From positions 62,001 through 126,000 of the forward strand of contig CANMCX010000006.1 in assembly GCA_947496465.1 (NCBI GenBank): 64,000 nucleotides of DNA. The letters run 5' to 3'. A model generated the notes under the pieces. It was not told the DNA's origin and did not search any database. It saw nothing but the letters and a program-made list of their open reading frames with translations. Made by a program: the position numbers and the translations under genes. How positions within the stretch are numbered: the stretch's first letter is position 1; each line of letters begins with the position of its first letter. Positions 53,450-63,211 of this stretch are shown here, one piece after another. Source of the DNA: Marinifilum_A sediminis. GTDB taxonomy: Bacteria > Bacteroidota > Bacteroidia > Bacteroidales > Marinifilaceae.

Positions 53450-54619
53450 TTATCTAATCTTTTTAAATGATTCTATTACTGATTCACTTAATCGATTCGC
53501 AACTGTGTCTTCATCTCCGACACCATTAACGAGATCGAGTTTGGATTGTTTGGAGTAGTATTCTCCAACCTTAATACTTCTTTTTTCATGCTGTTCTAAG
53601 CGATGAATAATAATATCTGTATCCGCATCATAAGCTCTTTTGCTCTGAGTTTTACTTCTAGCAGTTAGTCTCTTAATCGACTCAAGTGTTGGTACATTTA
53701 AATTAATTGCAGAGGTAACAGTAGATTCAAGCTTTCTTAACAACCCATCTAATATATAAGCTTGAACAATGGTTCTTGGGAAACCTTTAAAGATAAACCC
53801 ATTGGCATCAGGATGCTTTTTAATTTGACGCTCGATAAGCTTAATTGCAATTTCATCGGGTACAATATCTCCTTTTTCGATATAAGTTTTAGCACTGTTT
53901 CCCATTTCAGTCCCTTTCTTTATCTCTTGTCTCATTAGGTGACCAGTAGAAATATAGACTAGATTAAATTTTTCAGCTAGTTTTCTACCCTGCGTGCCTT
54001 TACCCGAGCCCGGAGGTCCAAGTAAAACCAAATTAATCCAGGATTTCTCCAGAGTCTGATCTACAATATTGGTTAACCTATCGAATATTTGGTTGATTCC
54101 ACCCAATCCATCAATACCGTGATAAATGTCCTTCTCTTTGTAAAATGTTGCAACTGGTGCAGTTTTAGTATCGTACTCCTGCAAACGAACATTTATTACT
54201 TCTTCAGTATCATCTGCTCTATTCTCTTTTGTTGCTCTTTCAAGCAAACGATTGCGTAGTTGATCCGCAGGAACTTCCAGACTCAACATACAATCTAACT
54301 TGGTATTCATTTTAAGCAATAATCCTTCCAGAATATACGCCTGAACAGTAGTTCGAGGAAATCCATCGAAAAGAAAACCTTTAACTTCGGTATTGGTTTT
54401 AATTCGTTCTTCAATTATCTGAACAATTATTTCATCGGGTACTAACCCACCCTTTTTGATTATATCTTTTGCTTGTAAACCTAATTCCGATCCTTCTGCA
54501 ATCTCCTTTCGAAGTATATCTCCTGTAGATATGTATGCTAAATTGTATTTCTCAATTAGCATTTTCGATTGAGTTCCTTTCCCTGCACCGGGAGGTCCAA
54601 ATAGTGCAATGTTTAACAT
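53450..54619 (-). CDS. adk: tandem-duplicated adenylate kinase with altered second domain
   Basis: From ATG 54619 the 389-residue protein is two adenylate kinase domains in a row. Domain 1 (res. 1-190) is canonical: GPPGAGKGTQ, STGD (31-34), FDGFPRT (84-90) and RADD (135-138). Domain 2 (~195-389) keeps GPPGSGKGTQ (201-210) and R328/R340, but has STGH (224-227), FKGFPRT with K278, and RAYD instead of RADD. Single-domain Adk is ~190 residues. Domain 1 should do AMP+ATP to 2 ADP; domain 2 may be impaired, regulatory or altered in specificity (inference). Confidence 0.93.
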   Translation of the reverse strand: MLNIALFGPPGAGKGTQSKMLIEKYNLAYISTGDILRKEIAEGSELGLQAKDIIKKGGLVPDEIIVQIIEERIKTNTEVKGFLFDGFPRTTVQAYILEGLLLKMNTKLDCMLSLEVPADQLRNRLLERATKENRADDTEEVINVRLQEYDTKTAPVATFYKEKDIYHGIDGLGGINQIFDRLTNIVDQTLEKSWINLVLLGPPGSGKGTQGRKLAEKFNLVYISTGHLMRQEIKKGTEMGNSAKTYIEKGDIVPDEIAIKLIERQIKKHPDANGFIFKGFPRTIVQAYILDGLLRKLESTVTSAINLNVPTLESIKRLTARSKTQSKRAYDADTDIIIHRLEQHEKRSIKVGEYYSKQSKLDLVNGVGDEDTVANRLSESVIESFKKIR

Positions 54620-54655
54620 GTGGTTATATTTATGTTTGTTAAGATAGTAATATGT

Positions 54656-54663
54656 CAAAAATA
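54656..54663 (-). promoter_or_regulatory. -7 promoter element of the tandem adk gene
   Basis: On the minus strand TATTTTTG matches TAnnTTTG exactly, 36 bases before the ATG, supporting 54619 as the start. Confidence 0.5.
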
Positions 54664-54719
54664 ATAAAATTTGCTCTACAAACACTATATATATTGGGAA
54701 TAAATCGTGTTTGCATTTA

Positions 54720-55094
54720 TTATTTTAACAAAAAATTTAATGAGAATTTATTCTTTCGCAAAAGTGAAATGCAATTGGTGAGCCAACAGAGTAAATGTAA
54801 TATACCTATAAAAAGAAAAATAGGAAAAACTGGTCCTACCCAAAAGGAATGATTTACTAACGAAAAAAATATGTAAGAGCCAATTAAGATTATACTACCA
54901 ATTAATTCAAACTTCCAAACAACAATTAATCCAAGTAACATCATAAAATTTGCACAAAATAACTTTACTTCCTGAACTGTCATTACGTCGAAATCTGGTG
55001 CACCAATTTCAATGGCAAACCATACAAAAAACAGGAATAAGAATACTCCTAAAAATCGTGCAACCCACCTTATTATATTTATCGCTGTTTTCAA
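54720..55094 (-). CDS. small membrane protein, unknown function
   Basis: I do not recognise this 124-residue protein, though its texture resembles DUF-type four-helix membrane proteins of Bacteroidetes. It has about four hydrophobic segments (FLGVFLFLFFVWFAIEIG; NFMMLLGLIVVW; IGSIILIGSYIFFS; VFPIFLFIGILHLLCW) and a basic C-terminus. The frame begins with TTG (55092-55094); no usable ATG precedes the first helix. It lies 100 bases upstream of adk in the same direction; co-transcription is uncertain. Confidence 0.55.
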   Translation of the reverse strand: MKTAINIIRWVARFLGVFLFLFFVWFAIEIGAPDFDVMTVQEVKLFCANFMMLLGLIVVWKFELIGSIILIGSYIFFSLVNHSFWVGPVFPIFLFIGILHLLCWLTNCISLLRKNKFSLNFLLK

Positions 55095-55314
55095 ATTTAA
55101 GCTTCCCTTTTCTGACTAAATTACTTCATGTTTAATCTCAAATATATAGGAATTAATATTGAATAAGAAGTAGTATAGAAACTTATTGACTAAGGTATTT
55201 TTTACATTCAAATTATATTGTTGATTAGTGTCTGATTATAAGCTATTTTAATTGACTTTCTTCTTTTATTGGCGTATATTTTTTTATAGAAATGTATCAC
55301 TAAAACAAATTATT

Positions 55315-55716
55315 ATGAATGCAAATTATATATGTCCACACTGTAGAGCTTACCTTAATGTAAGTGATAGAATTGTTATTTCAGCTAAAAATGAAAAAGG
55401 TCAACGAGGTGTATTGTTATTTAGTATTCATCTTGGAGATTATGAGATTCTTAAGCATCCGAATTTTGATATGGAGGAAAATGAAAAACTAAATATGTTT
55501 TGTCCATCGTGTCATAAGAGTTTGAAAGATTCTAAAGTACATGAAAATATCTATAAAATTTTGATGCAGGATGAAGAGGATCATGAATATGAAATTCTCT
55601 TTTCTGGAGTATACGGAGAAAGGTGTACTTACCAAATATCAGAAGAAAAGATTCATTCGTATGGTGAAGATGCTGGTAAGTACTTAAATTTCACCAATTT
55701 GATTCAAATGTCTTAG
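55315..55716 (+). CDS. zinc-ribbon-like small protein of the GH130 cassette
   Basis: From ATG 55315 the 133-residue protein opens MNANYICPHCRAYLNV and carries a second pair in MFCPSCHKSL, so CPxC...CPxC can bind zinc. The C-terminal half is acidic (EEDHEYEILF) with no known family. Its stop overlaps a GTG start of the GH130 gene by one base (TAGTG), so it belongs to the cassette operon. A structural or regulatory role is inferred. A longer frame starting at 55252 lacks support. Confidence 0.65.
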   Translation: MNANYICPHCRAYLNVSDRIVISAKNEKGQRGVLLFSIHLGDYEILKHPNFDMEENEKLNMFCPSCHKSLKDSKVHENIYKILMQDEEDHEYEILFSGVYGERCTYQISEEKIHSYGEDAGKYLNFTNLIQMS

Positions 55717-56753
55717 TGGCAATGAAAAGACATCCTGATAATCCATTACTTTTTCCGAAAGATGTTAAGCCTTCTAATCCTTCTTTTCAAGTGTTAGGAG
55801 CTTTCAATCCCGGAGTGGCACTGTACCAAGATCAAACTATTCTATTGATGAGAGTGGCTGAGAATTGCCTTCCTGAAGAAAAATTTGTGACAATTCCTTA
55901 TTACAATCACGGTGAAGCTGAAGTTATTAGAGTTAAAAAGAACGATCCTAATCTAATTTTTAAAGATACCAGAGGCTTCTTTTACAAAGGCAAAGATTAT
56001 CTTTCAACCATAAGTCATATAAGAATAGCCAGAAGTAATGATGGTGTAAATTTTACAGTTGATGATAAACCTTTTATATCACCAGAACTGGATTATGAAT
56101 GTTTTGGAGTTGAAGATGCACGTATTGTTGAAATAGATTTTACCTATTATATAAATTATACTGGAGTTTCAGGCGATGGATATGTAACTGTACTTGCAAA
56201 GACAACCGATTTTATTTCTGTAGAGAAATTGGGAATTATCTTTCCCCCATTGAATAAGGATGTTGCATTTTTTCCAGAAAAAATAAATGGAAAATATGCA
56301 GCAATACACCGACCGGATAATAAAGGATTTGGTTTGCCTTCTATTTGGTACGCGACTTCGCCAGATATGATGAATTGGGGATATCATACTTGTTTGCTAA
56401 GACCTGATGGTTCTCTCTCGGAAAGTCAAAAAATAGGTGGAGGATCATCTCCAATCAAAACTGATAAAGGTTGGTTAATTCTTTATCATGCCAAAGGTGA
56501 AAATAGTATTTACACACTGAAAGTCTTGTTAGTAGATTTTAAAGACCCGACTAAAATTCTAAAAAAAGGAGATCTTCCAGCCCTTAAACCAGAGAAGGAG
56601 TACGAACGTAATGGATTTTTCCAAAATGTTGTATTTACTAATGGAATGGTTGAGAAAAGTAATGGAGAATTGTGGGTTTATTATGGGGCTTGTGATGAGA
56701 CGATCTGTCTTGCGATTACAAGTATTAAAGAGTTACTGGATCATTTAAAGTGA
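55716..56753 (+). CDS. GH130 glycoside phosphorylase/hydrolase (first)
   Basis: The 345-residue five-bladed beta-propeller opens HPDNPLLFPKD and contains CFGVEDARIV with the GH130 catalytic Asp, KDVAFFPEKINGKYAAIHRP, and YHAKG...RNGFF segments of the active site. GH130 enzymes are mainly inverting phosphorylases of beta-1,4- or beta-1,2-mannosides (some hydrolases). The frame starts at GTG 55716, coupled to the upstream stop; ATG 55722 is equally possible. There is no signal peptide, so it is cytosolic. The glycosyltransferase gene follows in 6 bases. Confidence 0.88.
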   Translation: MAMKRHPDNPLLFPKDVKPSNPSFQVLGAFNPGVALYQDQTILLMRVAENCLPEEKFVTIPYYNHGEAEVIRVKKNDPNLIFKDTRGFFYKGKDYLSTISHIRIARSNDGVNFTVDDKPFISPELDYECFGVEDARIVEIDFTYYINYTGVSGDGYVTVLAKTTDFISVEKLGIIFPPLNKDVAFFPEKINGKYAAIHRPDNKGFGLPSIWYATSPDMMNWGYHTCLLRPDGSLSESQKIGGGSSPIKTDKGWLILYHAKGENSIYTLKVLLVDFKDPTKILKKGDLPALKPEKEYERNGFFQNVVFTNGMVEKSNGELWVYYGACDETICLAITSIKELLDHLK

Positions 56754-56759
56754 AAAATC

Positions 56760-57926
56760 ATGAGAATTGCATATGTATCAACCTATCCGCCTACGGAGTG
56801 TGGAATAGCAACTTACACGCAATATTTAAGTAATGCGGTTGCTGCAAAAGGGATGGAAATAAGAATGTTGGGTCAGCTTGGCGCCAAGGGAGATAATGTT
56901 TTTGAAGTCTATTCGCCTGTAGATAAAGATATTGCAGGTAAGCTCTTCTTTTATGTTGAAAGATTAACGCCTGATTTGGTGCATGTTGAGCATGAATTTG
57001 GTTTATTTGGAGAACAACGAGGTGTTCAAATTATTGAGTTCTTAATTAGATGTCAACTTGCTGAAACGCCTACTATTGTAACTTTACATACTGTTTTTGA
57101 TGATTTAAAATATGAAGAAAAGATAATAGTTCAACACATTTTAAATTTAAGTTCTGCTATCATTGTACATGAAACATTTCAGAAAGAAATTTTGATTAAT
57201 AATTATGAATGTCTTAACCCAATAGTAGTTATTCCACATGGAGTAAGAGAAGTTGACTTAATACCCAATGCAAAGGCTTTGTTAAATTTAGAAGATAAGA
57301 AAGTTTTACTCTTGGCAGGATATTTACGTTCAACTAAGAATTTTGAGAAAATAATATCACTTCTTCCCGATTTAGTTGCACAAAACAATGATATGGTATT
57401 ATTATTAGCATCAAGAAGTAGAATTAATGAACATTCTGATTATAAAGATGAAATATATCAATCCATTGATAATATCGGCTTGAAAAAACATGTTAAAGTT
57501 TTACATGGCAAGTTTCCTCAATATACATTAGATACAATTTTAAGTGCTGCTGATGTTTTAGCTCTACCATATACAAAAGGTGGTCAAAGTGGTGTGCTAG
57601 CACAAGCTTCAGCCTTATTGTTACCTGTTATCACATCAGACTTAAAGAGTTTTAAAAATTGGATTATTGAGGTTAATGGAGGTTTGTATGCGGAATCGGA
57701 TAAAGAATATATAAGTCAAATAACCAGATTACTACAAGATGATGATTTGAGAAATGAGTTCCGGGAAAATATAAAAGAAAGCAACAAACATCGAAATTGG
57801 GCAACAATAGCTCAACGACATATTGATTTGTATGCTCAGCTGATAAACGATCCAATACCAGGTGCCGAGTTTTATTATAGGAGTAGATCAAAAAACAAGA
57901 ATAAAAAATTTAACGCTATATCTTAG
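56760..57926 (+). CDS. GT4-like glycosyltransferase
   Basis: The 388-residue GT-B protein opens RIAYVSTYPPTECGIATYTQ and includes VHVEHEFGLFGEQRG, VIPHGVREVD and the donor-side TKGGQSGVLAQASALLLPVI. In the usual EX7E motif (E...GVLLEA) the second Glu position is Gln and the first is not acidic, unlike typical GT4 enzymes. It is predicted cytosolic, transferring a nucleotide-sugar residue. It is placed between two GH130 genes, and its stop overlaps the stop of the convergent second GH130 gene. Donor (GDP-mannose?) and acceptor are unknown. Confidence 0.8.
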   Translation: MRIAYVSTYPPTECGIATYTQYLSNAVAAKGMEIRMLGQLGAKGDNVFEVYSPVDKDIAGKLFFYVERLTPDLVHVEHEFGLFGEQRGVQIIEFLIRCQLAETPTIVTLHTVFDDLKYEEKIIVQHILNLSSAIIVHETFQKEILINNYECLNPIVVIPHGVREVDLIPNAKALLNLEDKKVLLLAGYLRSTKNFEKIISLLPDLVAQNNDMVLLLASRSRINEHSDYKDEIYQSIDNIGLKKHVKVLHGKFPQYTLDTILSAADVLALPYTKGGQSGVLAQASALLLPVITSDLKSFKNWIIEVNGGLYAESDKEYISQITRLLQDDDLRNEFRENIKESNKHRNWATIAQRHIDLYAQLINDPIPGAEFYYRSRSKNKNKKFNAIS

Positions 57927-59410
57927 TAATAGATCATTTTTGAGAATAGATCGTTGATATTTAATGAAGCAATTCCTGATCTGGAATCAGCCATTGCATA
58001 TGGTAATATTAATAAATCGTCATGCAAAATTGCCCCACAAGAATAAACAACATTTGGAACATAGCCATTTCGCTCCTTTTCATCAGGAATCAGGAATGGA
58101 TCTTTTAGTAATCCAATAACTTTGGTAGGATCATCTATATCTAATAAAATTGCACTTATGGTATAGGTTCGAACTGGTCCTACTCCATGAATTAGAAGCA
58201 ACCAACCTTTCTCAGTTTCGATTGGAGAACCACAATTCCCAATCTGGAAAAATTCCCAGTAAAATGAAGGCGGCTTTAGAAGAATAGGATTCTCCCAATG
58301 CTTTATATTATTGGAAAACATGATATAAAGATTCTCATTATCATTTCGGGATATGGTAACATATTTGCCATTGATTTTTCGAGGGAAAATAGCCATACCT
58401 TTGCCTTTGGAACCTTCGCCTAATAAAACCGAAACCTTAAAATGACAAAAATCAACTGTTTCAATCAATTGAGGCAATGCTGTGAAGCCATTGTAAGCTG
58501 TATAGGTTGCGTAATAAACATTTTTTCCGGCTCCATTTCCATTCTTAAATAAAACAAAACGAGCATCTTCAACTCCTTTAATTTCATTTGTTGATACAGG
58601 AAAAATTACTCTTGCGCTAATATCCAATTCCGATGAAAATTTTATTTCGTAATTGGCATTAGCAAGCCATAAAAGTGTTTCGATAGCTTCTTCACAAGTA
58701 CGACTAATTTTTTTATGCCTTAACTTTTTCTTTTTTCGAAACAGGCTTATAGACTCCTGTAATTCTTCAAAAGTGAATTCATCAAGTAGATTATCCAAAA
58801 TTTTAGTTACCGATTCGAATGAACCTAATTCCTTTAATTTTAGCGTAAAGTCACATTTGAGATAGGAAGGATCAGGAATTCGATCTACCCTTTCAACCAA
58901 TGCACTGTTTTTTTGAACAGCTAAGTTGCCATTAGATTTAATAATTCCTCTTCTAAAAACAATAGAAGAAATATGTCCTTCTCCAACAGCTCTAAAGCTT
59001 AATAAAACTTTTAATCTATCGGATTTTGTGCCAATTTGTTCTGGATGTAACACAATTGAAGGATTAAATAATGCGGCTGATTCAATGGAATACTCCATTG
59101 TAAAGTAAGATCCAATCAGTAATTTCTGATCCAAAGAAAAATCATTCGTAAATTGAGTTTCTTTAATTATTTGATCGAAATTATCCTTAAAAATTCTTTT
59201 GATGTTTCTGTGACGATTTGTAAAGTTTTTAATCGTTTCATTTAAAATTTGATTTGCTTCTTTATCGGATAAAAGTAAAATACGATCAAAAATATTTTCA
59301 ATTCGCTTTAAATTACCAGGCGTGAAAAATCGAGTTACTACCCTTGAATCATCAGGTGTAAAATGAAGAACTTGCTTTTTTACGGGAATTAATTCTATGT
59401 TTTTAGCCAT
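57923..59410 (-). CDS. GH130 family protein with N-terminal helical extension (second)
   Basis: The 495-residue protein has a ~150-residue alpha-helical N-terminal region (FFTPGNLKRIENIFDRILLL) followed by a GH130 propeller: IKGVEDARFVLF (catalytic Asp), GKGMAIFPRKINGKYVTISR and IPDEKERNGYVPNVVYSCGA. It is much longer than the first GH130 protein, so the two belong to different subgroups. It is cytosolic and transcribed on the opposite strand, with stops overlapping by four bases. The two GH130 proteins plus a GT suggest balanced synthesis and phosphorolysis of one glycan (inference). Confidence 0.85.
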   Translation of the reverse strand: MAKNIELIPVKKQVLHFTPDDSRVVTRFFTPGNLKRIENIFDRILLLSDKEANQILNETIKNFTNRHRNIKRIFKDNFDQIIKETQFTNDFSLDQKLLIGSYFTMEYSIESAALFNPSIVLHPEQIGTKSDRLKVLLSFRAVGEGHISSIVFRRGIIKSNGNLAVQKNSALVERVDRIPDPSYLKCDFTLKLKELGSFESVTKILDNLLDEFTFEELQESISLFRKKKKLRHKKISRTCEEAIETLLWLANANYEIKFSSELDISARVIFPVSTNEIKGVEDARFVLFKNGNGAGKNVYYATYTAYNGFTALPQLIETVDFCHFKVSVLLGEGSKGKGMAIFPRKINGKYVTISRNDNENLYIMFSNNIKHWENPILLKPPSFYWEFFQIGNCGSPIETEKGWLLLIHGVGPVRTYTISAILLDIDDPTKVIGLLKDPFLIPDEKERNGYVPNVVYSCGAILHDDLLILPYAMADSRSGIASLNINDLFSKMIYY

Positions 59411-59485
59411 TCTAATCTATTTTCATGCGAGCTAACTAAATATACGAAATTAGCTGCTTAAAAGAAACTAGAATGATTCTGATTC

Positions 59486-60091
59486 CTACGTTTTTAAAAC
59501 GGGTAATGAGATCTTAAATCGGATACACAAAATTCGGAATACAATAATACAAATAATGGTAATGCTTTGATTTACTGATGAATTAATGTGAAAATGATCT
59601 AATATTATAAATAAAACACCACCTAATAAACAGGCTGTAGCATAAATCTCTTTCCTGAATATTAATGGAATATCATTACACAAAGTATCACGAATAACAC
59701 CGCCCATTACCGCAGAAAATAAGCCCATAATAATGGATAAAAAAGGATGAATTCCTAAGCTTAGTGATTTTTCGATACCAATAATGGTAAAAACACCTAT
59801 TCCTATGGTATCAAAAAGAAAAAGAGTGTGTTTAAGTTGCTTGATATATTGCTGAAACAGAAAAGTAAGCAGTACCCCTAAACTAATTACAATCATGTAA
59901 TTCAAATCGCTGATCCAACCAACGGGGAAATTTCCCAATATAACGTCCCGAAGGGTTCCACCACCAATAGCCGTTATAAATCCAGTGAAATAAGCTCCAA
60001 ACAAATCCAACTTTTTATTGGCTGCTGACATGGTTCCACTAATTGCAAATACAAGTGTTCCCAATAAATCAAGTATGTAAATTACACTCAT
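59486..60091 (-). CDS. TRIC-type cation channel family protein (UPF0126/YadS-like)
   Basis: The 201-residue protein has two repeats of three TM helices with the signatures LDLFGAYFTGFITAIGGGTL RD and HPFLSIIMGLFSAVMGGVIR, i.e. the GGGxxRD and GGxxRD motifs. Prokaryotic TRIC homologues form trimeric monovalent-cation channels. It lies between the GH130 gene and the malic enzyme gene on the minus strand, 78 bases after the latter. Function in this organism is inferred from the family. Confidence 0.88.
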   Translation of the reverse strand: MSVIYILDLLGTLVFAISGTMSAANKKLDLFGAYFTGFITAIGGGTLRDVILGNFPVGWISDLNYMIVISLGVLLTFLFQQYIKQLKHTLFLFDTIGIGVFTIIGIEKSLSLGIHPFLSIIMGLFSAVMGGVIRDTLCNDIPLIFRKEIYATACLLGGVLFIILDHFHINSSVNQSITIICIIVFRILCIRFKISLPVLKT

Positions 60092-60169
60092 TTAAAATTA
60101 TTCTTGAAAGAAAAGGATGAAAAATAAATTTCACCCTTTTCAGTTATATATCAATTACAAATGTACTAT

Positions 60170-62431
60170 TTATCCTTGAGCATCAACTACAGCAATAGCT
60201 GTCATGTTGATAATTTCTCTTACTGAACAGCCCATAGGAACAATATGGAATGGTTTAGCTGTTCCCAACAAAATAGGACCGATATTTTCAGAACCACCCA
60301 AATCCTGCATTAATTTGTATGCAATATTTCCCGAACTTAAGTTAGGAAAAATGATGGTATTCACATCTTTACCTTTAATTTTGTTAAAAGCGAATGTTTC
60401 ATCTCTCAGGTTCTTGTCTAAGGCAAAATTCAACTGCATTTCTCCATCAACCGCCAATTCAGGATGATTATCGTGTAACAATTCGATGGCTTTATTGGCT
60501 CTTACCGGACTTCCTTTGCGAACTGAACCAAAGTTAGAATAGGATACCATTGCCATTACAGGATCAACATTAAATGATTTTAATGCTCTGGCCGTACTTA
60601 AAGTAGTATCAACCAATGATTCTGGAGTAGGTTCTGAATTCACAGTCGTATCAGCAAAGAATAGTGGTCCTTTTTTGGTCATGATAATGTTCATGCCAAC
60701 CAAAGTTTTCATTCCTTCCTCTATACCAATTACTTTACTTGCAATTTTTAAAGCTTCGAAATATCTGGTTGCATAGCCTGATATAAATGCATCAGCATCT
60801 CCGTTTTCAACCATCATTGCACCAAAATAGTTGCGATCGAACATTTTTTCGACAGCTTCTTTGTGGGTTAAGCCTTTACGACCTCTTTTTTCACAAAGAA
60901 TATCAGCGTAAGAATTTCTTCTGGCTCTCTCCTTTTCACAACGAACATCGATAATATCCGCACCTTCGAGATCTAAATCGTTTTCTTTTATTATGCGCTG
61001 TATGTTATCTGGATTACCAAGAATAATCGGTTTTGCAATTCCTTCATGAATAGCAATTTGAGCAGCTTTTAATACATTAAAGTTGTTACCTTCGGCAAAT
61101 ACAACACGTTTTGGGAATCTTTTTGCTTTGTTGAAAACAGATCGAAGCAATTCATTTTCTACACCTAAACGTTGCTTTAATTCTTCCGCATAAGCATCCC
61201 AGTCCGTAATTTTTTTTTGTGCAACTCCAGATTCTACTGCTGCTTTAGCAACAGCTACGGCTACACAAGATACCAATCTAGGATCCATAGCCTTAGGAAT
61301 GATGTAATGGCGCCCGAATACGATATTGGCTTCGTTATAGGCTGCATGAACAGATTCCGGAACTGCTTCTTTTGCTAGTTTTGCAATTGCATGAACGGAA
61401 GCAATTTTCATTTCTTCGTTAATTGCTGTTGCTCTAACATCTAAAGCTCCTCTAAAAATATAAGGAAAACCTAATACGTTATTGATCTGATTAGGATAAT
61501 CTGATCTTCCTGTTGCCACTATCACATCTTTACGAGCATCGAATGCATCATTATATGAAATTTCAGGATCAGGATTTGCCAATGCAAAAACGATAGGATT
61601 CTCAGCCATTGTAAGAACCATTTCCTTGCTCATGATTCCTCCAACAGATAATCCTAAAAACACATCAGAGCCAATAATTGCTTCCTCAAGAGTGTTCACA
61701 TCCCTTTGAGTAATGAACTGTTTCTTTTGAGAATTCAAATCAGTTCGTTTCGAATTGATAACCCCACGGCTATCACACATGATTACATTCTCAGGCTTTA
61801 CTCCTAATGATATGTAAAGCTTTGTACAGGATACCGCAGCTGCACCAGCGCCGTTTACAACCACTTTTACATCTTCTATTTTTTTATTTCCAATCTCCAA
61901 TGCATTTAACAATCCAGCTGCCGAAATAATTGCTGTTCCGTGCTGATCATCATGCATAACAGGAATATCCAATTCCTTTTTAAGGCGTTCCTCTATTTCG
62001 AAGCACTCAGGCGCTTTAATATCTTCAAGATTAATTCCACCAAAAGTCGGCGCAATTGCTTTTACAGTATCAATAAACTTATCTACATCAGTAGCATCAA
62101 CTTCAATATCGAATACATCAATATCTGCGAAAATTTTAAAAAGAAGACCTTTTCCTTCCATTACAGGTTTTCCCGCCAGAGCTCCAATATTCCCAAGCCC
62201 AAGTACAGCAGTTCCGTTAGATATTACTGCAACAAGATTTCCTTTTCCAGTATATTTGTATGCATCTGCTGGATTTTTTTCAATTTCAAGACAAGGATCA
62301 GCAACTCCCGGACTATACGCTAATGCCAAATCGCGCTGAGTACGATATGGTTTTGTTGGTATTACTTCAATTTTTCCTGGGCGACCCTCAGAATGGTACT
62401 TTAAGGCATCGTTTGCACTTATTTTAGCCAT
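60170..62431 (-). CDS. maeB: NADP-dependent malic enzyme with phosphotransacetylase-like C-terminus
   Basis: The 753-residue protein has an N-terminal malic enzyme domain (LALAYSPGVADPCLEIEKNP; FGGINLEDIKAPECFEIEER; DDQHGTAIISAAGLLNAL; NAD(P)-binding VVVNGAGAAAVSC) and a C-terminal Pta-like domain (~430-750: VFAEGNNFNVLKAAQIAIHE; GPILLGTAKPFHIVPMGCSV). It converts malate to pyruvate, CO2 and NADPH. The Pta-like half usually lacks transacetylase activity and mediates acetyl-CoA regulation. Length and fusion are typical of MaeB. Confidence 0.96.
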   Translation of the reverse strand: MAKISANDALKYHSEGRPGKIEVIPTKPYRTQRDLALAYSPGVADPCLEIEKNPADAYKYTGKGNLVAVISNGTAVLGLGNIGALAGKPVMEGKGLLFKIFADIDVFDIEVDATDVDKFIDTVKAIAPTFGGINLEDIKAPECFEIEERLKKELDIPVMHDDQHGTAIISAAGLLNALEIGNKKIEDVKVVVNGAGAAAVSCTKLYISLGVKPENVIMCDSRGVINSKRTDLNSQKKQFITQRDVNTLEEAIIGSDVFLGLSVGGIMSKEMVLTMAENPIVFALANPDPEISYNDAFDARKDVIVATGRSDYPNQINNVLGFPYIFRGALDVRATAINEEMKIASVHAIAKLAKEAVPESVHAAYNEANIVFGRHYIIPKAMDPRLVSCVAVAVAKAAVESGVAQKKITDWDAYAEELKQRLGVENELLRSVFNKAKRFPKRVVFAEGNNFNVLKAAQIAIHEGIAKPIILGNPDNIQRIIKENDLDLEGADIIDVRCEKERARRNSYADILCEKRGRKGLTHKEAVEKMFDRNYFGAMMVENGDADAFISGYATRYFEALKIASKVIGIEEGMKTLVGMNIIMTKKGPLFFADTTVNSEPTPESLVDTTLSTARALKSFNVDPVMAMVSYSNFGSVRKGSPVRANKAIELLHDNHPELAVDGEMQLNFALDKNLRDETFAFNKIKGKDVNTIIFPNLSSGNIAYKLMQDLGGSENIGPILLGTAKPFHIVPMGCSVREIINMTAIAVVDAQG

Positions 62432-62634
62432 TTTTTTTATTTGTTTTGTTGTGATGCGACATTTAGTCGCTTGTAAGTATTTTGTAAGTGCAAAGATGCG
62501 AATAATTGATGCGATGATTTTAGCTTAATTGATGAAAAACTAGAAGCAAATAGGTATTTGACTGAGCTACTATTAATTAAGAATAAAAATAAATAAAGGA
62601 ATATTTCTTGATTTGTAAGGATATAGGCTAAGAA

Positions 62635-63114
62635 TTATCTCCTTAGTTTGCCACTGTTTATTCGTAGAGTGTGAGTAAACTTATTTTCAATCAGGAATGC
62701 TTTGTCGAAGGTTTTTAGGTTTCCGTTTAAATCTTCAATTACAATTTTATTGATTTTCCAAACACCAGATTCTGATTTCTTTTTGAATAAGATTCGTCCT
62801 AAAAGCAATCCAACCTTCGTTTTCTTTTTATTAGTACACGAAGTTTGTATGATTTCTTCTCCAGATGGAGATTCGAAATAGATATTTACAGTATTAAGCC
62901 CAAGTTGAGAATAGGCTTTTAAAGAAAAGTAAAGAGATTCATCAGATTTACTTACATCTATTGATTTCTGAACGAAATTGATGGAATGCAGATCGAATTT
63001 CTCCTTGTTGTTTAAATGCTCTTCAGAAAAAGAAAAGAATGAATACGCCAAAAGCATACTTAACAGTGTGCTTTTTATCAACCAATATTTGATATGATGT
63101 GAATTCATTTTCAT
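62635..63114 (-). CDS. hypothetical exported protein
   Basis: I do not recognise this 159-residue protein. It opens MKMNSHHIKYWLIKSTLLSM with one hydrophobic segment (LLSMLLAYSFFSFS), a signal peptide or anchor, followed by a basic beta-rich body (VNIYFESPSGEEIIQTS ... GVWKINKIVIEDLNGNLKTF). ATG 63108 is an alternative start. It sits between two strong features: the TPR gene terminator upstream and a 200-base gap downstream. It may be a conserved envelope protein. Confidence 0.5.
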   Translation of the reverse strand: MKMNSHHIKYWLIKSTLLSMLLAYSFFSFSEEHLNNKEKFDLHSINFVQKSIDVSKSDESLYFSLKAYSQLGLNTVNIYFESPSGEEIIQTSCTNKKKTKVGLLLGRILFKKKSESGVWKINKIVIEDLNGNLKTFDKAFLIENKFTHTLRINSGKLRR

Positions 63115-63159
63115 TTTTCAGCGTATGAATATACATTTATCTATACGGTAAAAAACAAA

Positions 63160-63187
63160 AAAGGGATACCTAATTTAGGTATCCCTT
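63160..63187 (-). terminator. rho-independent terminator of the second TPR gene
   Basis: AAGGGATACCTAA and TTAGGTATCCCTT form a perfect 13-bp stem; on the minus strand a T-run follows. Confidence 0.9.
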
Positions 63188-63211
63188 TCTATTTATATTT
63201 TGTCTAAGAAA

